A stretch of 19,128 nucleotides of DNA from Verrucomicrobiaceae bacterium (GCA_021151605.1 JAGKWZ010000090.1:1-19128); one strand, 5' to 3'; counted from the stretch's first letter, positions 1 through 8,144 are shown. The notes: a model not told the origin generated them from the sequence alone. Numbers and translations are program-made.

Positions 1-507
1 GAGTATGGTAAAAGCCTCCGCAACTACCGCGAGAACGGCGGCAAGTATCGCGTCTTCGGCACGAACGGACCTATCGGATTTCACGATGAAGTCCTTTGCC
101 CGACCGCTGGAATCGTGATCGGTCGCAAGGGAGCCTATCGAGGCGTTCACTATTCGCCGGAGCCCTTTTTCGTCATCGACACCGCTTACTATCTGAAGCT
201 TCAGAACCTGATGGATCTCAAGTGGGCTTACTTCGAACTGCTGCGGGCTGACATCAATGGCATGGACTCCGGCTCCGCCATCCCTTCGACCAGCCGAGGC
301 GACTTCTACGGACTCCCGGTGATCGTTCCGCCACTTGAACTCCAAGAAGCCGTCGGCAAAATCGCAGGCCAGTGGTTTGAAATGATCCACCACAACCAAG
401 CCGAATCCCAAACCCTCGCCGCCCTCCGCGACACGCTGCTGCCGAAGCTGCTGTCCGGTGAAGTGCGGGTGAAGGATGCAGAGAAGCTGGTGGAGGCGCG
501 TGTATGA
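1..507 (+). CDS. hsdS: Type I restriction-modification specificity subunit HsdS, C-terminal part (5' end outside window)
   Basis: The reading frame is open from the first base, so the gene is cut by the window edge; 168 codons remain before the stop. HsdS selects the DNA target of a type I RM complex (HsdM2-HsdS for methylation, plus HsdR for cleavage). The visible part reads EYGKSLRNYREN...YRVFGTNGPIG and ...GIVIGRKGAYRG, both typical of the second target-recognition domain. The end, with LQEAVGKIAGQWFEMI followed by LRDTLLPKLLSGEVRV, is the classic HsdS C-terminal helical spacer and terminal motif. The stop codon overlaps the next start (ATGA at 504-507), so the following gene is translationally coupled. 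The internal ATG at 115 is not the start because homology continues upstream of it. HsdM is not visible and should lie to the left. Confidence 0.93.
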   Translation, partial: EYGKSLRNYRENGGKYRVFGTNGPIGFHDEVLCPTAGIVIGRKGAYRGVHYSPEPFFVIDTAYYLKLQNLMDLKWAYFELLRADINGMDSGSAIPSTSRGDFYGLPVIVPPLELQEAVGKIAGQWFEMIHHNQAESQTLAALRDTLLPKLLSGEVRVKDAEKLVEARV

Positions 508-962
508 CTGGCTGGCAGGAAGAGATTCAGGCGGCGATGACTGACTTCGTCACCGTGGCATCCCTCGCCGGAAAGCCGCTCGGACCGGAGGACTGGCAGG
601 TGGAGTATTTGCCCGCGCCCCATCGTCCGCCCTCCGCCTTTCCACGCGGTCGGATGGCGATCTACGGCTTCTGGGGAGACGGTGTCTGGCTGAAGATCGG
701 CATGGCCGGAGCCAAATCCCAAGCCCGCTACACCAGCCAGCATTACTTCCTCGACAGTGCTCCCAGCACGCTGGCGAAGTCCCTGGCCCGAGATGCCCGC
801 ATGACCACACTCCCCGACTTTGATCCCGCCGCACCCGGAGCATGGATCAAGACCGCCTGCCACCGCGTGAACATCCTCCTCCCCGCCGCCCACGGCCGCC
901 CGCTGCTGGCCCTATTGGAAGCCTTTCTCCATGCCCGGCTGAGCCCGAGGCATGAGCGGTAG
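504..962 (+). CDS. Probable GIY-YIG-fold nuclease-like protein inside the type I RM locus
   Basis: This 152-residue protein starts in an ATGA overlap with hsdS and has a GGAGG-type ribosome site at about 492-496. It resembles compact GIY-YIG proteins of the MUG113/T5orf172 type. IYGFWGDG (about residues 53-60) followed by VWLKIGMAG (61-69) would be the GIY and YIG elements, with Lys replacing the second Tyr. R75 in QARYTSQHY and H80 fit the catalytic basic residues, and E139 in LLEAFLHARLSPRHE fits the metal-binding Glu before a P-x-x-(N/H) turn. No signal peptide or membrane segment is seen. Its place between hsdS and hsdR suggests an accessory nuclease or regulator of the RM system. The fold assignment is by motif reading only; a DNA-binding role without cleavage is also possible. 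Confidence 0.68.
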   Translation: MTGWQEEIQAAMTDFVTVASLAGKPLGPEDWQVEYLPAPHRPPSAFPRGRMAIYGFWGDGVWLKIGMAGAKSQARYTSQHYFLDSAPSTLAKSLARDARMTTLPDFDPAAPGAWIKTACHRVNILLPAAHGRPLLALLEAFLHARLSPRHER

Positions 963-1021
963 TTTTTCTTGCGTAAACTGGATGCTGTCTTCATCATCGC
1001 AACCGCCTGTCTCCCGAGCCC

Positions 1022-1519
1022 ATGCATCTCAACATCCAGAAGGAACAATTCAGCATCGCCTACATCCGCGCAGTGGCCGCGGTCGCTGGAGTGAAGGTCG
1101 CTCATGCAGAGGTGGATGACGACAGCGTGGACGTGATGCTGGAACGCTCGGGAGGCGTGGCCCCAAAGCTGGACATTCAACTCAAATGCACTTCTGGGGA
1201 GCTGCCGGAGAACGTAGCCGCCGCCCATAATGTCAACTTCACCCTGAAGCTGAAGAACTATGAGGACCTAAGCCGTGTGACCTTGGCACCACGCTGGCTG
1301 GTCGTTCTCTGGGTGCCTGAACTGCCTGAGAACTGGATGAACGTGATGCCTGCCGAAACAATCCTCAAATGCCATGCACGGTGGCTTTCGTTGGCGGGTT
1401 TTCCTGAGACAGACAATGAGACTTCGGTGAAAGTCAGCCTGCCCCATAGCAATGTGTTCGACCCGGCTGCGTTAACCGCCAAGATGGATGAAATCGACGG
1501 AGGGCTTCAATTGATATGA
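1022..1519 (+). CDS. DUF4365-like protein with a PD-(D/E)XK-type nuclease core
   Basis: The 165-residue product begins MHLNIQKEQFSIAYIRAVAA, then has SVDVML (D37) and LDIQLKCTSG (D51, Q53, K55). This Asp...Asp-x-Gln-x-Lys arrangement after an N-terminal helix is the hallmark of DUF4365, a small PD-(D/E)XK-like family often found near defence genes. The second half (NVNFTLKLKNYEDL, RWLVVLWVPE, MPAETILKCHARWLSLAG) matches the usual strand-helix pattern of that family. It is probably a cytoplasmic nuclease or nuclease-derived protein. It follows the GIY-YIG candidate by 59 nt and overlaps the next gene by ATGA (1516-1519), so the two products are probably made together. No clear ribosome site precedes its start. 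Family assignment is from motif recognition; the substrate is unknown. Confidence 0.75.
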   Translation: MHLNIQKEQFSIAYIRAVAAVAGVKVAHAEVDDDSVDVMLERSGGVAPKLDIQLKCTSGELPENVAAAHNVNFTLKLKNYEDLSRVTLAPRWLVVLWVPELPENWMNVMPAETILKCHARWLSLAGFPETDNETSVKVSLPHSNVFDPAALTAKMDEIDGGLQLI

Positions 1520-2646
1520 ACGTCCGCATCACTGACAAAGCCAGCTTTGAGGCCCTGCAACCGCTCAACGTGGTGGCCTATGTGCGCTCCGAAGGCTGGA
1601 AGCTCATCGGTTTCTGGGAGGGCAAAAAAGCCACCGTCTGGGATCGTGAGGGCGAACGGCTGGTGATTCCAGAGAACACTCACTTTGCAGACTATGCGCT
1701 GCGCATGGCCGAGGTGCTCGATTTGCTGGGAAGAGTCGAAGGGCGCTCCCAACTCGTGATTTATCGGGACCTGACGACTTCCTCGTCCGATGTGATTCGT
1801 GTGCGCGTGGCGTCTCCCGTGACCTCCGATGGCACGCTGGGGCTGGACGAAGGAGTGGCCTTGTTTGAGAGCACCAAGGAGATGATTCTATCCGCAGCCC
1901 GTGCGGCGGTATCACCTCGCGCCTACTACCGGAGCCGACTGCCCGGGCCTGCCGATGAGTATCTGAAGAAGGTGCGCATGGGCCAGACCGAGCGCGGCAG
2001 CTACGTCGCAACGGTAGTGTGTCCTGTCTCTCCCGAACTTCAGACAAGGCTCGTCGAAGGCATTGAGGAGCCCTTTGACCGTAAGGTGACGCATACGCTC
2101 TCTCACGCTCTCCAACACGCGGCAGACGCAGCACGATCTGCGGCGCTGATGCAAGCCATGTCTCCATTCCAGGACGCTGTGCCTCATGGTGTCAGTTCCA
2201 ATCTTTGCTCGGCGTTGGCCACGATGGGGGAAATCATGCCGGAATCCCAGGTCGAGATTGGCTTCTCCTGGGCTCGAACTCGCCAGCAACCGGCTGACGC
2301 TCTGCGCAATCTGATTCTGCCCGCTGATGCTCTGCCTACGATGCGAGAGGCTGCCCGACTACTCAAAGAGGTGGCCTGGGAGGATGAGATCGAAGTGACA
2401 GGTCCAGTGGTGCGTCTGGACAGCTCAAATCCTGATCTGGGCGGCAATGTGATTGTGCAGGCCCTTCTGGAGGAAGGCGGCTCTCGCAAAGTGCAACTGC
2501 GTCTGAACGCCGATGACTATCGTGAGGCTGTGCAAGCTCACGAGTTCGTCGGCGACATCCGATGCCGTGGCCGAATAAAGAAAGAAGGGCGCTACTTCAC
2601 GATCAGCGAGGTGCATGGGTTTAAGTTTGAGCGGCCATGGGAGTAA
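1516..2646 (+). CDS. Uncharacterised 376-residue protein coupled to the DUF4365 gene
   Basis: I do not recognise a named family. The start overlaps the stop of the DUF4365 gene (ATGA) and a GGAGGG site lies at 1499-1504. The N-terminal third is strand-rich (VVAYVRSEGWKLIGFWEGKKATVW) and contains IPENTHFADYALRMAEVLDLL. The middle (about residues 190-240) is helical and contains GVSSNLCSALATMG. The C-terminal hundred residues alternate short strands, including EIEVTGPVVRLDS, VQLRLNADDYREAV and DIRCRGRIKKEGRYFTIS, a pattern that could be an OB- or SH3-like beta barrel. There is no nuclease, helicase or membrane signature. Its tight coupling to a nuclease-like gene inside an RM operon suggests a partner, such as a sensor, inhibitor or nucleic-acid-binding adaptor. 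Function is unknown. Confidence 0.85.
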   Translation: MNVRITDKASFEALQPLNVVAYVRSEGWKLIGFWEGKKATVWDREGERLVIPENTHFADYALRMAEVLDLLGRVEGRSQLVIYRDLTTSSSDVIRVRVASPVTSDGTLGLDEGVALFESTKEMILSAARAAVSPRAYYRSRLPGPADEYLKKVRMGQTERGSYVATVVCPVSPELQTRLVEGIEEPFDRKVTHTLSHALQHAADAARSAALMQAMSPFQDAVPHGVSSNLCSALATMGEIMPESQVEIGFSWARTRQQPADALRNLILPADALPTMREAARLLKEVAWEDEIEVTGPVVRLDSSNPDLGGNVIVQALLEEGGSRKVQLRLNADDYREAVQAHEFVGDIRCRGRIKKEGRYFTISEVHGFKFERPWE

Positions 2647-2652
2647 CCTGCC

Positions 2653-5600
2653 ATGCCCAACCAAGGAACCGAGTCCCAGTTTGAAGCGACGACGATCGAG
2701 CGTCTGGAGGCGCTGGGCTACCGCTACGAGTATGGCGGCGGTATTGCGCGGGAGCTGCAAGAGGTGGTGATCACGGACTGGGTGCGGTCGTTTCTCTCAT
2801 TTCGCTATCCGCATCTGAACGCGGAAGCCGTCGAAGCGGCGGTTATCAAAGCAAGCCGACCCGAAGGCGTGACGGCGGTGCAGCGGAACATGAACTTCCA
2901 TGCGCTGCTGACGCGCGGCTTTGAGCAGCGCTATCGCAAGCCGGATTGCAGCGAGGACATCGAGCACATCCATCTCGTGGACTGGCACAACGTGGAGAAC
3001 AACGATCTCTGCGTGGTGAACCAGCTTTCCATTCGAGGCCAGAACGACCGGCGGCCGGATGTGCTGATCTACCTGAACGGCTTCCCGGTGGTGCTCTTTG
3101 AACTGAAGAATCCGTATGAGGAGGAGCCAAACACGCTGGGGGCCTTCAACCAGGTGCAGCACTACAAGGCGGGCATCTCGCAGCTCTTTGATTTCAATGC
3201 GCTGGTGATCGTCTCCGATGGCGGGATGATCGTGCCAGTGAGCGATGATGCGCCGAAGGAGGCTGGCTCGACCTTGCACGGCCCCTGGACGGCATCGTGG
3301 GAGTGGTTCGCGCCCTGGAAGAGCATCAATGGCCGCGATGTGGTGGAAAACGTCACCGGGGCGATGAAGACGCTGATTGAGGGCCTCTTCCCGAAGGATC
3401 GGCTGCTGGACTACATCCGGCATTTCATCGGCTTCGAGGTGGTGAACGATAAGATCGAGAAGAAGGGCGCGAAGTATCACCAGTTCTTCGGCATCCGTTT
3501 CGCCGTGGATGAAGCGCTGCGCGCCACGCGGCCTGATGGCGACCGCCGCATCGGCGTGATCTGGCACACGCAGGGCTCGGGCAAATCACTCTCCATGGCC
3601 TACTTCGTGGCGATCCTGCGGCATCATCCGCTGATGGAGAACCCGACCTTTGTCATCCAGGTGGATCGCACGGACCTGGACGAACAGCTTTACGATCAGT
3701 TCGTGGCCGTGAAGTCGCTGGTGGGCAATGTGCAGCACGCGGAGTCCGTGGATGATTTGCGCGATCTGCTGCGCGGCGATGGCGGCGAGGTGATCTTTTC
3801 CACCATCGAGAAATTCCGCCTCAAGGATGATGAAGCGATGCACCCGGTGCTCTCGGAACGGCGCAATCTCATCGTGATCGCCGATGAGGCGCACCGCACC
3901 CAATACGGCCTGGAGGAAGGCTTTGCCCTGCAACTGCGCCGTGCGCTGCCGAAGGCCTCGTTCATCGGCTTCACCGGCACGCCGATCAGCTTCGCCGGAG
4001 CGGACACGGAGAGTGTCTTCGGTCAGGTGATCCACACCTACGACATGCTGCAATCCCGCCGCGATGGCTCGACGGTGCCGATCTACTACGACCCTCAGCT
4101 CATCAGGCTGGAACTGACGAACGACCGCGTGGACGAGGAGCTGGTGGAGATCGACGAGGAACTCGGCGGCACCGGTCGCCAAGCCGAACGCGCCCGCTGG
4201 GCCGCCATGGCTGAGGCCGCTGGCACCAAGGAACGCACCGAGACGCTCGCGAAGAAGCTGCTGGAGCACTACACCAAGCGTAGCGAGACGATGAACGGCA
4301 AAGCCATCGTCGTCTGTATGAGCCGCCGCAACTGCGTGCGCCTCTACGATGCCCTCACCGCCCTGCCGGGCTGCCCCGAGGTGAAGATCGTGATGACGGG
4401 TAATCTTTCCGAAGACCCGAAGGAGTGGAGCGAGGCCGGCCACATCACCACCAAGCCGCAACGCGATGCCATCAAGTCACGCATGAAGGACATCAACGAT
4501 CCGCTCAAGATCGTCATCGTCCGCGACATGTGGCTCACCGGCACGGACATTCCTTGCCTACACACGCTCTACGTGGACAAGCCGATGAAGGGCCACACGC
4601 TGATGCAGGCCATCGCCCGCGTGAACCGCATCTTTGAAAACAAGCCCGGCGGCCTCATCGTGGACTTCATCGGTATCGGCGATCAACTCAAGCTCGCCAC
4701 CAAGCGCTACACCCAAGGCGGAGGCACCGGCAAACCCGCGCCGAACCTCGACGAGGAAGCCAAAGCCGCGTTCATGCAATGCATCGAAGCCATCCGCGAG
4801 ATGTTGCCTGCTTTGCCCGAAGGCCAGACCTGGGGCAGTTGGCGTGTGTGGTCGAACATCGAGTTTGAAGACCTCTTCGTGAAATGCTGCGGTCACCTCG
4901 TCGAAACCGATGACATCCGCGATGCCTTCCTGAACGCCGAAGCCAAACTCAGCAGCGCCTTTTCCCTGGTGAACCATTTGCCCGAGTGCCTGGCACTGGC
5001 GGACGAGATCGTTTATCACCAGCTGCTCCGCAAACAGCTCAACAAGACCAAGCCTGGAGCCGCCAAGAAGGACGATAACAAGCAGAAGGCCGTGCGCGAC
5101 CTGTTGGACCGCAGCATCGAGAGCAAAGGCATCACCGACATCTTTGCCGCGTCCGGCATCGACAAGCCGGACATCTCCATCCTCGACGAAGCCTTCCTCG
5201 CGGAGTTCAAAACCCACGAGGAGGAGAACCTGCGCCTGAAGCTCCTGCAAAAGATCCTCGCCGACGAGATCGAGGTCCGTGAGAAATCGAACGTGACCAA
5301 ATACAAGTCCTTCAAGGAGATGCTGGAGGACACGCTGAAGAAGTATCACAACCGCGCCATCCAAGCGGCGGACGTGGTGCGCGTGCTCGTCCAAATGAAG
5401 AAGGACATGGATCGCGACGCCGCCCGCACCAAGCAGCTCAACCTCAGCCCCGAAGAACTCGCCTTCTACGATGCCGTGGCCGCCAACGCCGCCACCCTCT
5501 ACGACGAAAAATTCCTCTGCGACCTCGTGCGTGACGTGGTGCAAGCCGTGAAGCGAAACCTCAAAGTGGACTGGACCAAACCTCACCGCGAAGACGTGAA

Positions 5601-5739
5601 AGCCGGTGTCCGCGCCGCCGTGCGAACCGTGCTACGCAATCGTGGGGTGAAGGCCGAGCATCTCGAAGCCCTGACCAAGCAAGTCATCGTTCAGGCGGAA
5701 GCCATGTTCCGCGAGTGGCCGGTGGCGGCGGCTGCGTGA
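2653..5739 (+). CDS. hsdR: Type I restriction enzyme R subunit (endonuclease and DNA translocase)
   Basis: HsdR translocates DNA with ATP and cuts it at a distance from the recognition site. The 1028-residue length is usual. Order of domains: N-terminal PD-(D/E)XK nuclease with RRPDVLIYLNG (D136) and VVLFELKNP (E150, K152); Walker A TQGSGKS (about 306-312); Walker B IADEAHRTQYG (DEAH 411-414); motif III FTGTPIS (about 440-446); the late helicase motifs DMWLTGTDIP and MQAIARVNR (about 620-660); then a long charged helical C-terminus of the type that binds the HsdM-HsdS core. All key residues are present, so the enzyme looks active. A GGGAG site (2639-2643) overlaps the end of the preceding gene, nine bases from the ATG. 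It closes the RM operon; no clear terminator follows. Confidence 0.96.
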   Translation: MPNQGTESQFEATTIERLEALGYRYEYGGGIARELQEVVITDWVRSFLSFRYPHLNAEAVEAAVIKASRPEGVTAVQRNMNFHALLTRGFEQRYRKPDCSEDIEHIHLVDWHNVENNDLCVVNQLSIRGQNDRRPDVLIYLNGFPVVLFELKNPYEEEPNTLGAFNQVQHYKAGISQLFDFNALVIVSDGGMIVPVSDDAPKEAGSTLHGPWTASWEWFAPWKSINGRDVVENVTGAMKTLIEGLFPKDRLLDYIRHFIGFEVVNDKIEKKGAKYHQFFGIRFAVDEALRATRPDGDRRIGVIWHTQGSGKSLSMAYFVAILRHHPLMENPTFVIQVDRTDLDEQLYDQFVAVKSLVGNVQHAESVDDLRDLLRGDGGEVIFSTIEKFRLKDDEAMHPVLSERRNLIVIADEAHRTQYGLEEGFALQLRRALPKASFIGFTGTPISFAGADTESVFGQVIHTYDMLQSRRDGSTVPIYYDPQLIRLELTNDRVDEELVEIDEELGGTGRQAERARWAAMAEAAGTKERTETLAKKLLEHYTKRSETMNGKAIVVCMSRRNCVRLYDALTALPGCPEVKIVMTGNLSEDPKEWSEAGHITTKPQRDAIKSRMKDINDPLKIVIVRDMWLTGTDIPCLHTLYVDKPMKGHTLMQAIARVNRIFENKPGGLIVDFIGIGDQLKLATKRYTQGGGTGKPAPNLDEEAKAAFMQCIEAIREMLPALPEGQTWGSWRVWSNIEFEDLFVKCCGHLVETDDIRDAFLNAEAKLSSAFSLVNHLPECLALADEIVYHQLLRKQLNKTKPGAAKKDDNKQKAVRDLLDRSIESKGITDIFAASGIDKPDISILDEAFLAEFKTHEEENLRLKLLQKILADEIEVREKSNVTKYKSFKEMLEDTLKKYHNRAIQAADVVRVLVQMKKDMDRDAARTKQLNLSPEELAFYDAVAANAATLYDEKFLCDLVRDVVQAVKRNLKVDWTKPHREDVKAGVRAAVRTVLRNRGVKAEHLEALTKQVIVQAEAMFREWPVAAAA

Positions 5740-6003
5740 TCTATACACGGATGATTTTGGTGCCTGATAAATAATCTTGACGTTGCCAGCTCATTTTTGG
5801 CATTCTTGGTCAAATCAAGCGTTCAAAGCGAGGAAATCACCTTTCAACCTAAGTGTATGCCTTTGTATTTCGACACTCCAGGGCTTCGGCTCGATCAAGG
5901 GTATCGCTTCGACCAAGTGGAAGACTTTCCAAACAAGCCTGGAAGCTCGCTGAAGCCCATTCCTGCTAAGTCCCAACCCAAACACCGAACCCACAAGCAT
6001 CGT
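5740..6003 (+). other. Non-coding or decayed spacer between hsdR and the truncated unnamed-family gene
   Basis: The frame of the next gene is open back to 5797, but residues encoded before 6004 (for example MAFLVKSSVQSEEITFQPKC) show no domain-like pattern. They precede the methionine where the family normally begins. One broken inverted repeat is visible: TTGAC (5777-5781) with GTCAA (5809-5813), enclosing TGCCA (5784-5788) with TGGCA (5798-5802). No strong terminator for hsdR is seen. Confidence 0.5.
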
Positions 6004-6585
6004 ATGAACGACCGCCAGAGAAACCAACTGAATCGTCTGATCAACGTGAAGCAATTCTGCGTGGATCACACGGCTGACTTTACCAACACTCCGCCCAAGC
6101 CTGGCGATCAAAAATTTGCCACGGCGAAGACGAGCATCTCTGCCCTGATCCCGCAGGTGACGGGACAGCAGGCCACACAAGCTTCTGGTAGCTACGGGCA
6201 GGCGACGATGAACCAAGCGGTGGAGCGCCAGGAACTGGTGGAACTACTGCGCACGGTGAACCGCACGGCAGCAGCCATCGCCATCGACAAGAATGAACCT
6301 GGGATCATGGACCGCTTCCGTATGCCGCCGCTGGCGAATGACGCGCTGCTGGTGGCCTCCGGTCAGGCCTTTGCCACGGCGATCACGGAGCTGAATCTGG
6401 CCGCTGATTTCACCGAGCATGGCTATGATGGCGACATCGTGGCAGATCTGAACGCGGAAGCTGCGGACCTTTTGGAATCTGAAAGTTCCCAAGGTGGTGC
6501 TTTGCAAGGCCAGGGCGGGGCGACGGGCAGTTTTGGCAGAAGCGCGGCATCCCCGCACCGAACGAGCCGCACACGAACCGCATGA
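6004..6585 (+). pseudogene. Truncated member of an unnamed verrucomicrobial-type protein family, 3' end replaced by out-of-frame sialidase sequence
   Basis: From ATG 6004 the product begins MNDRQRNQLNRLINVKQFC and continues with ALIPQVTGQQATQASG, LLRTVNRTAAAIAID, MDRFRMPPLANDALLVASGQ and LAADFTEHGYDGDIVADL. I recall this layout from an uncharacterised cytoplasmic family of about 200-230 residues, common in Verrucomicrobia and related bacteria; its function is unknown. In that family the last third continues after the VADLNAEAADLLE helix. Here, soon after residue 160 the sequence turns into low-complexity Gly/Ser/Arg text, and the same DNA in another frame reads as sialidase. The 3' part therefore seems deleted and joined to the next gene. 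Family membership is from memory of sequence style. Confidence 0.55.
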
Positions 6586-7385
6586 ATCACGCGGCGGGCA
6601 TCGCGAAGAATGGTGATCTCATCGTCCTCTGCTCCGGCTGGACGGATGTGAAGCAGCCGCAGCGTCCCAAACAAGCCGCCTTTCGTGACGACATCCTGCC
6701 GCTCTGGGTATGCCGCAGCAGCGATGGCGGCAAAACGTGGTCGCAGTTCAAAGAGTTCCCCGAGCCCGATGCTGGATGGACGCACTACATCCCGTTTGGC
6801 GACATCAAACAAGGCGCGGACGGCGCTTTGCACGTCTCCTGCTACGGCGGCGAGTTCACCGATCCGGCGAAGAGCACCAAAACCAAAGGCTATCGCTCCT
6901 GGCACTTCCGCAGCGACGACGATGGCAAGACTTGGCAGCGCACCGGCACCATCGGCCCGAAGAGCAACGAAACGACCCTCCTCCACCTCGGCGGCAAACG
7001 CTGGATGGCCGCCGCCCGCGAAACCGGCATGGACCTCTTCATTTCCGAGGACGACGGCGTCACCTGGGGCGAGCCAAATCGCGTCACGCAGAAGAACGAG
7101 ATCAACGGCCACCTCCTCCGCCTCGCCGATGGCCGCATCCTGCTCTCCTACGGCAGCCGCATCAAAGGCCAGACCGGCGTGCTCGCCAAAATGACCTCCG
7201 ATGAAGGCAAAACCTGGACCGAGCCCGTGCGCCTCGCGAACACGCTCGAGTCCGACTGCGACTACCCCAGCACTGTGCAGCGTGCCGATGGCAAGCTCGT
7301 CACCGCCTGGTATTCCAAAGCCAGCGAGAACCACCAGCGCTACCACATGGGCGTGGAGATCTGGGCGGTGCCGCCTGTGAAGTAG
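6582..7385 (+). pseudogene. Sialidase/BNR-repeat (exo-alpha-sialidase-like) protein, N-terminus missing
   Basis: The 267 residues from ATG 6582 carry four Asp-box motifs of the six-bladed sialidase propeller: SDGGKTW (about 47-53), SDDDGKTW (111-118), SEDDGVTW (155-162) and SDEGKTW (206-212). Other family-typical pieces are GIAKNGDLIVLCSG, GADGALHVSCYGG, LADGRILLSYGSR and DYPSTVQRADGKLVTAWY. Such proteins hydrolyse sialic acid or related sugars and are normally secreted. No signal peptide is present, and family sequence continues in frame upstream (QKRGIPAPNEPHTNRMNHAA) until the stop at 6480-6482. ATG 6582 is therefore an internal Met, and perhaps 60-100 N-terminal residues are lost. It could still be translated, but a truncated, unexported propeller is unlikely to work. 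Confidence 0.8.
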
Positions 7386-7915
7386 ATATTGCCGCCGCTC
7401 ATGAGGGCACGCCATTCATAGACCTGTGTTCGGCCACGACCATCGAAAAAGGCCTGGCCACATAAACTCCAGCGCAGACTTTGCCATGACTTCATCGTCT
7501 AACGCTCAGAGGCGATGATGGCTGCAGCATCGGCTGGCCATGGCTGTTCCCAAAGCATCACACAGCTGAGTGCATCGAGCACGTGCACCGCTCGCTATCG
7601 ACGACCACGAACGTCGTTCCATCCATCCCCACTGATGGCAGCGGATGTTTATCGGGCGCGTTTTCGTCTATCTCATAAGTCACTAGCGCACGGGAACTGC
7701 CATTTGGCGCGGTCTGCGCAGTCAGCCTGGAGACCAACAGGCAAAAGAAGAGAAATCTGGGGGCGAAATTCCGCTCGGCGGGGGGGACGTATGACAGAAA
7801 AAGCCGGACATCTCGTCGAGCATGATTACGAGGGGGATTCGGGGTTTTCACAGATTCTGAATCTTGTGAAAAACATCTTGCCAATCCAGGGATCGCCTCC
7901 ACCTTCGACGCCCCT
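7386..7915. other. Degraded spacer upstream of rpmI, with faint minus-strand coding traces
   Basis: No intact gene lies here. On the minus strand, text resembling protein appears in shifting frames. A signal-peptide-like stretch FLFFCLLVSRLTAQTAP (about 7700-7760) is followed by TYEIDENAPDKHPLPSVGMD and TTFVVVDSER. After an apparent frameshift comes VHVLDALSCVMLWEQPWPAD (about 7520-7590), then a stop. Further along, QAFFDGRGRTQVYEWRALM (about 7395-7455) is in yet another frame. I cannot name a family. It may be a decayed secreted-protein gene or chance open frame. The infC gene that usually precedes rpmI is absent. Confidence 0.35.
7845..7872 (+). promoter_or_regulatory. Near-perfect dyad upstream of rpmI (operator, leader hairpin or terminator)
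   Basis: TTTTCACA (7845-7852) pairs with TGTGAAAA (7865-7872), and GATTC (7853-7857) mirrors GAATC (7859-7863). Only a central T and one extra T (7864) break the symmetry. It ends 43 bases before the rpmI ATG. It could be a protein-binding site, a leader-RNA hairpin, or a bidirectional terminator for whatever once lay upstream. Confidence 0.5.
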
Positions 7916-8131
7916 ATGTCCAAAAACGCTGGTATAGCCAAAACGAGAAAAGCCGTCTCCAAACGATTCAAAGTCACTGCGACGGGTAAGGTGCTGCGCC
8001 GAAAACAAGGCAAGCGCCACATCCTGCAGAACAAGAACCGCAAGCGGAAACGCAACCTCGGTAAAGTCGCCCTCGTGGCAGAAGTGGATAAGAAAGCCGT
8101 CCTCGCGAACATGCCGTTCTCGCACAGGTAA
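7916..8131 (+). CDS. rpmI: 50S ribosomal protein L35
   Basis: The 71-residue, very basic product contains GIAKTRKAVSKRFKVTATGKV followed at once by LRRKQGKRHILQNKN, which is the L35 signature, and ends near NMPFSHR like other L35 proteins. L35 is a small component of the large ribosomal subunit. The start at 7916 gives MSKNAGIAKTRK; no Shine-Dalgarno site is obvious. It is followed by rplT after an unusually long 125-nt structured spacer, and infC is not adjacent, unlike the common infC-rpmI-rplT order. Confidence 0.95.
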   Translation: MSKNAGIAKTRKAVSKRFKVTATGKVLRRKQGKRHILQNKNRKRKRNLGKVALVAEVDKKAVLANMPFSHR

Positions 8132-8144
8132 GCCCTTAACCACA

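Noticed and set aside
4558..5586. Long minus-strand open frame (342 codons) inside hsdR
   Set aside because: It is antisense to well-conserved HsdR helicase and C-terminal sequence; its Val/Leu/Gly-rich text is typical of a GC-rich shadow frame.
5797..6003. N-terminal extension of the unnamed-family gene from ATG 5797
   Set aside because: The family normally starts at the MNDRQ methionine (6004); the upstream residues have no domain-like character.
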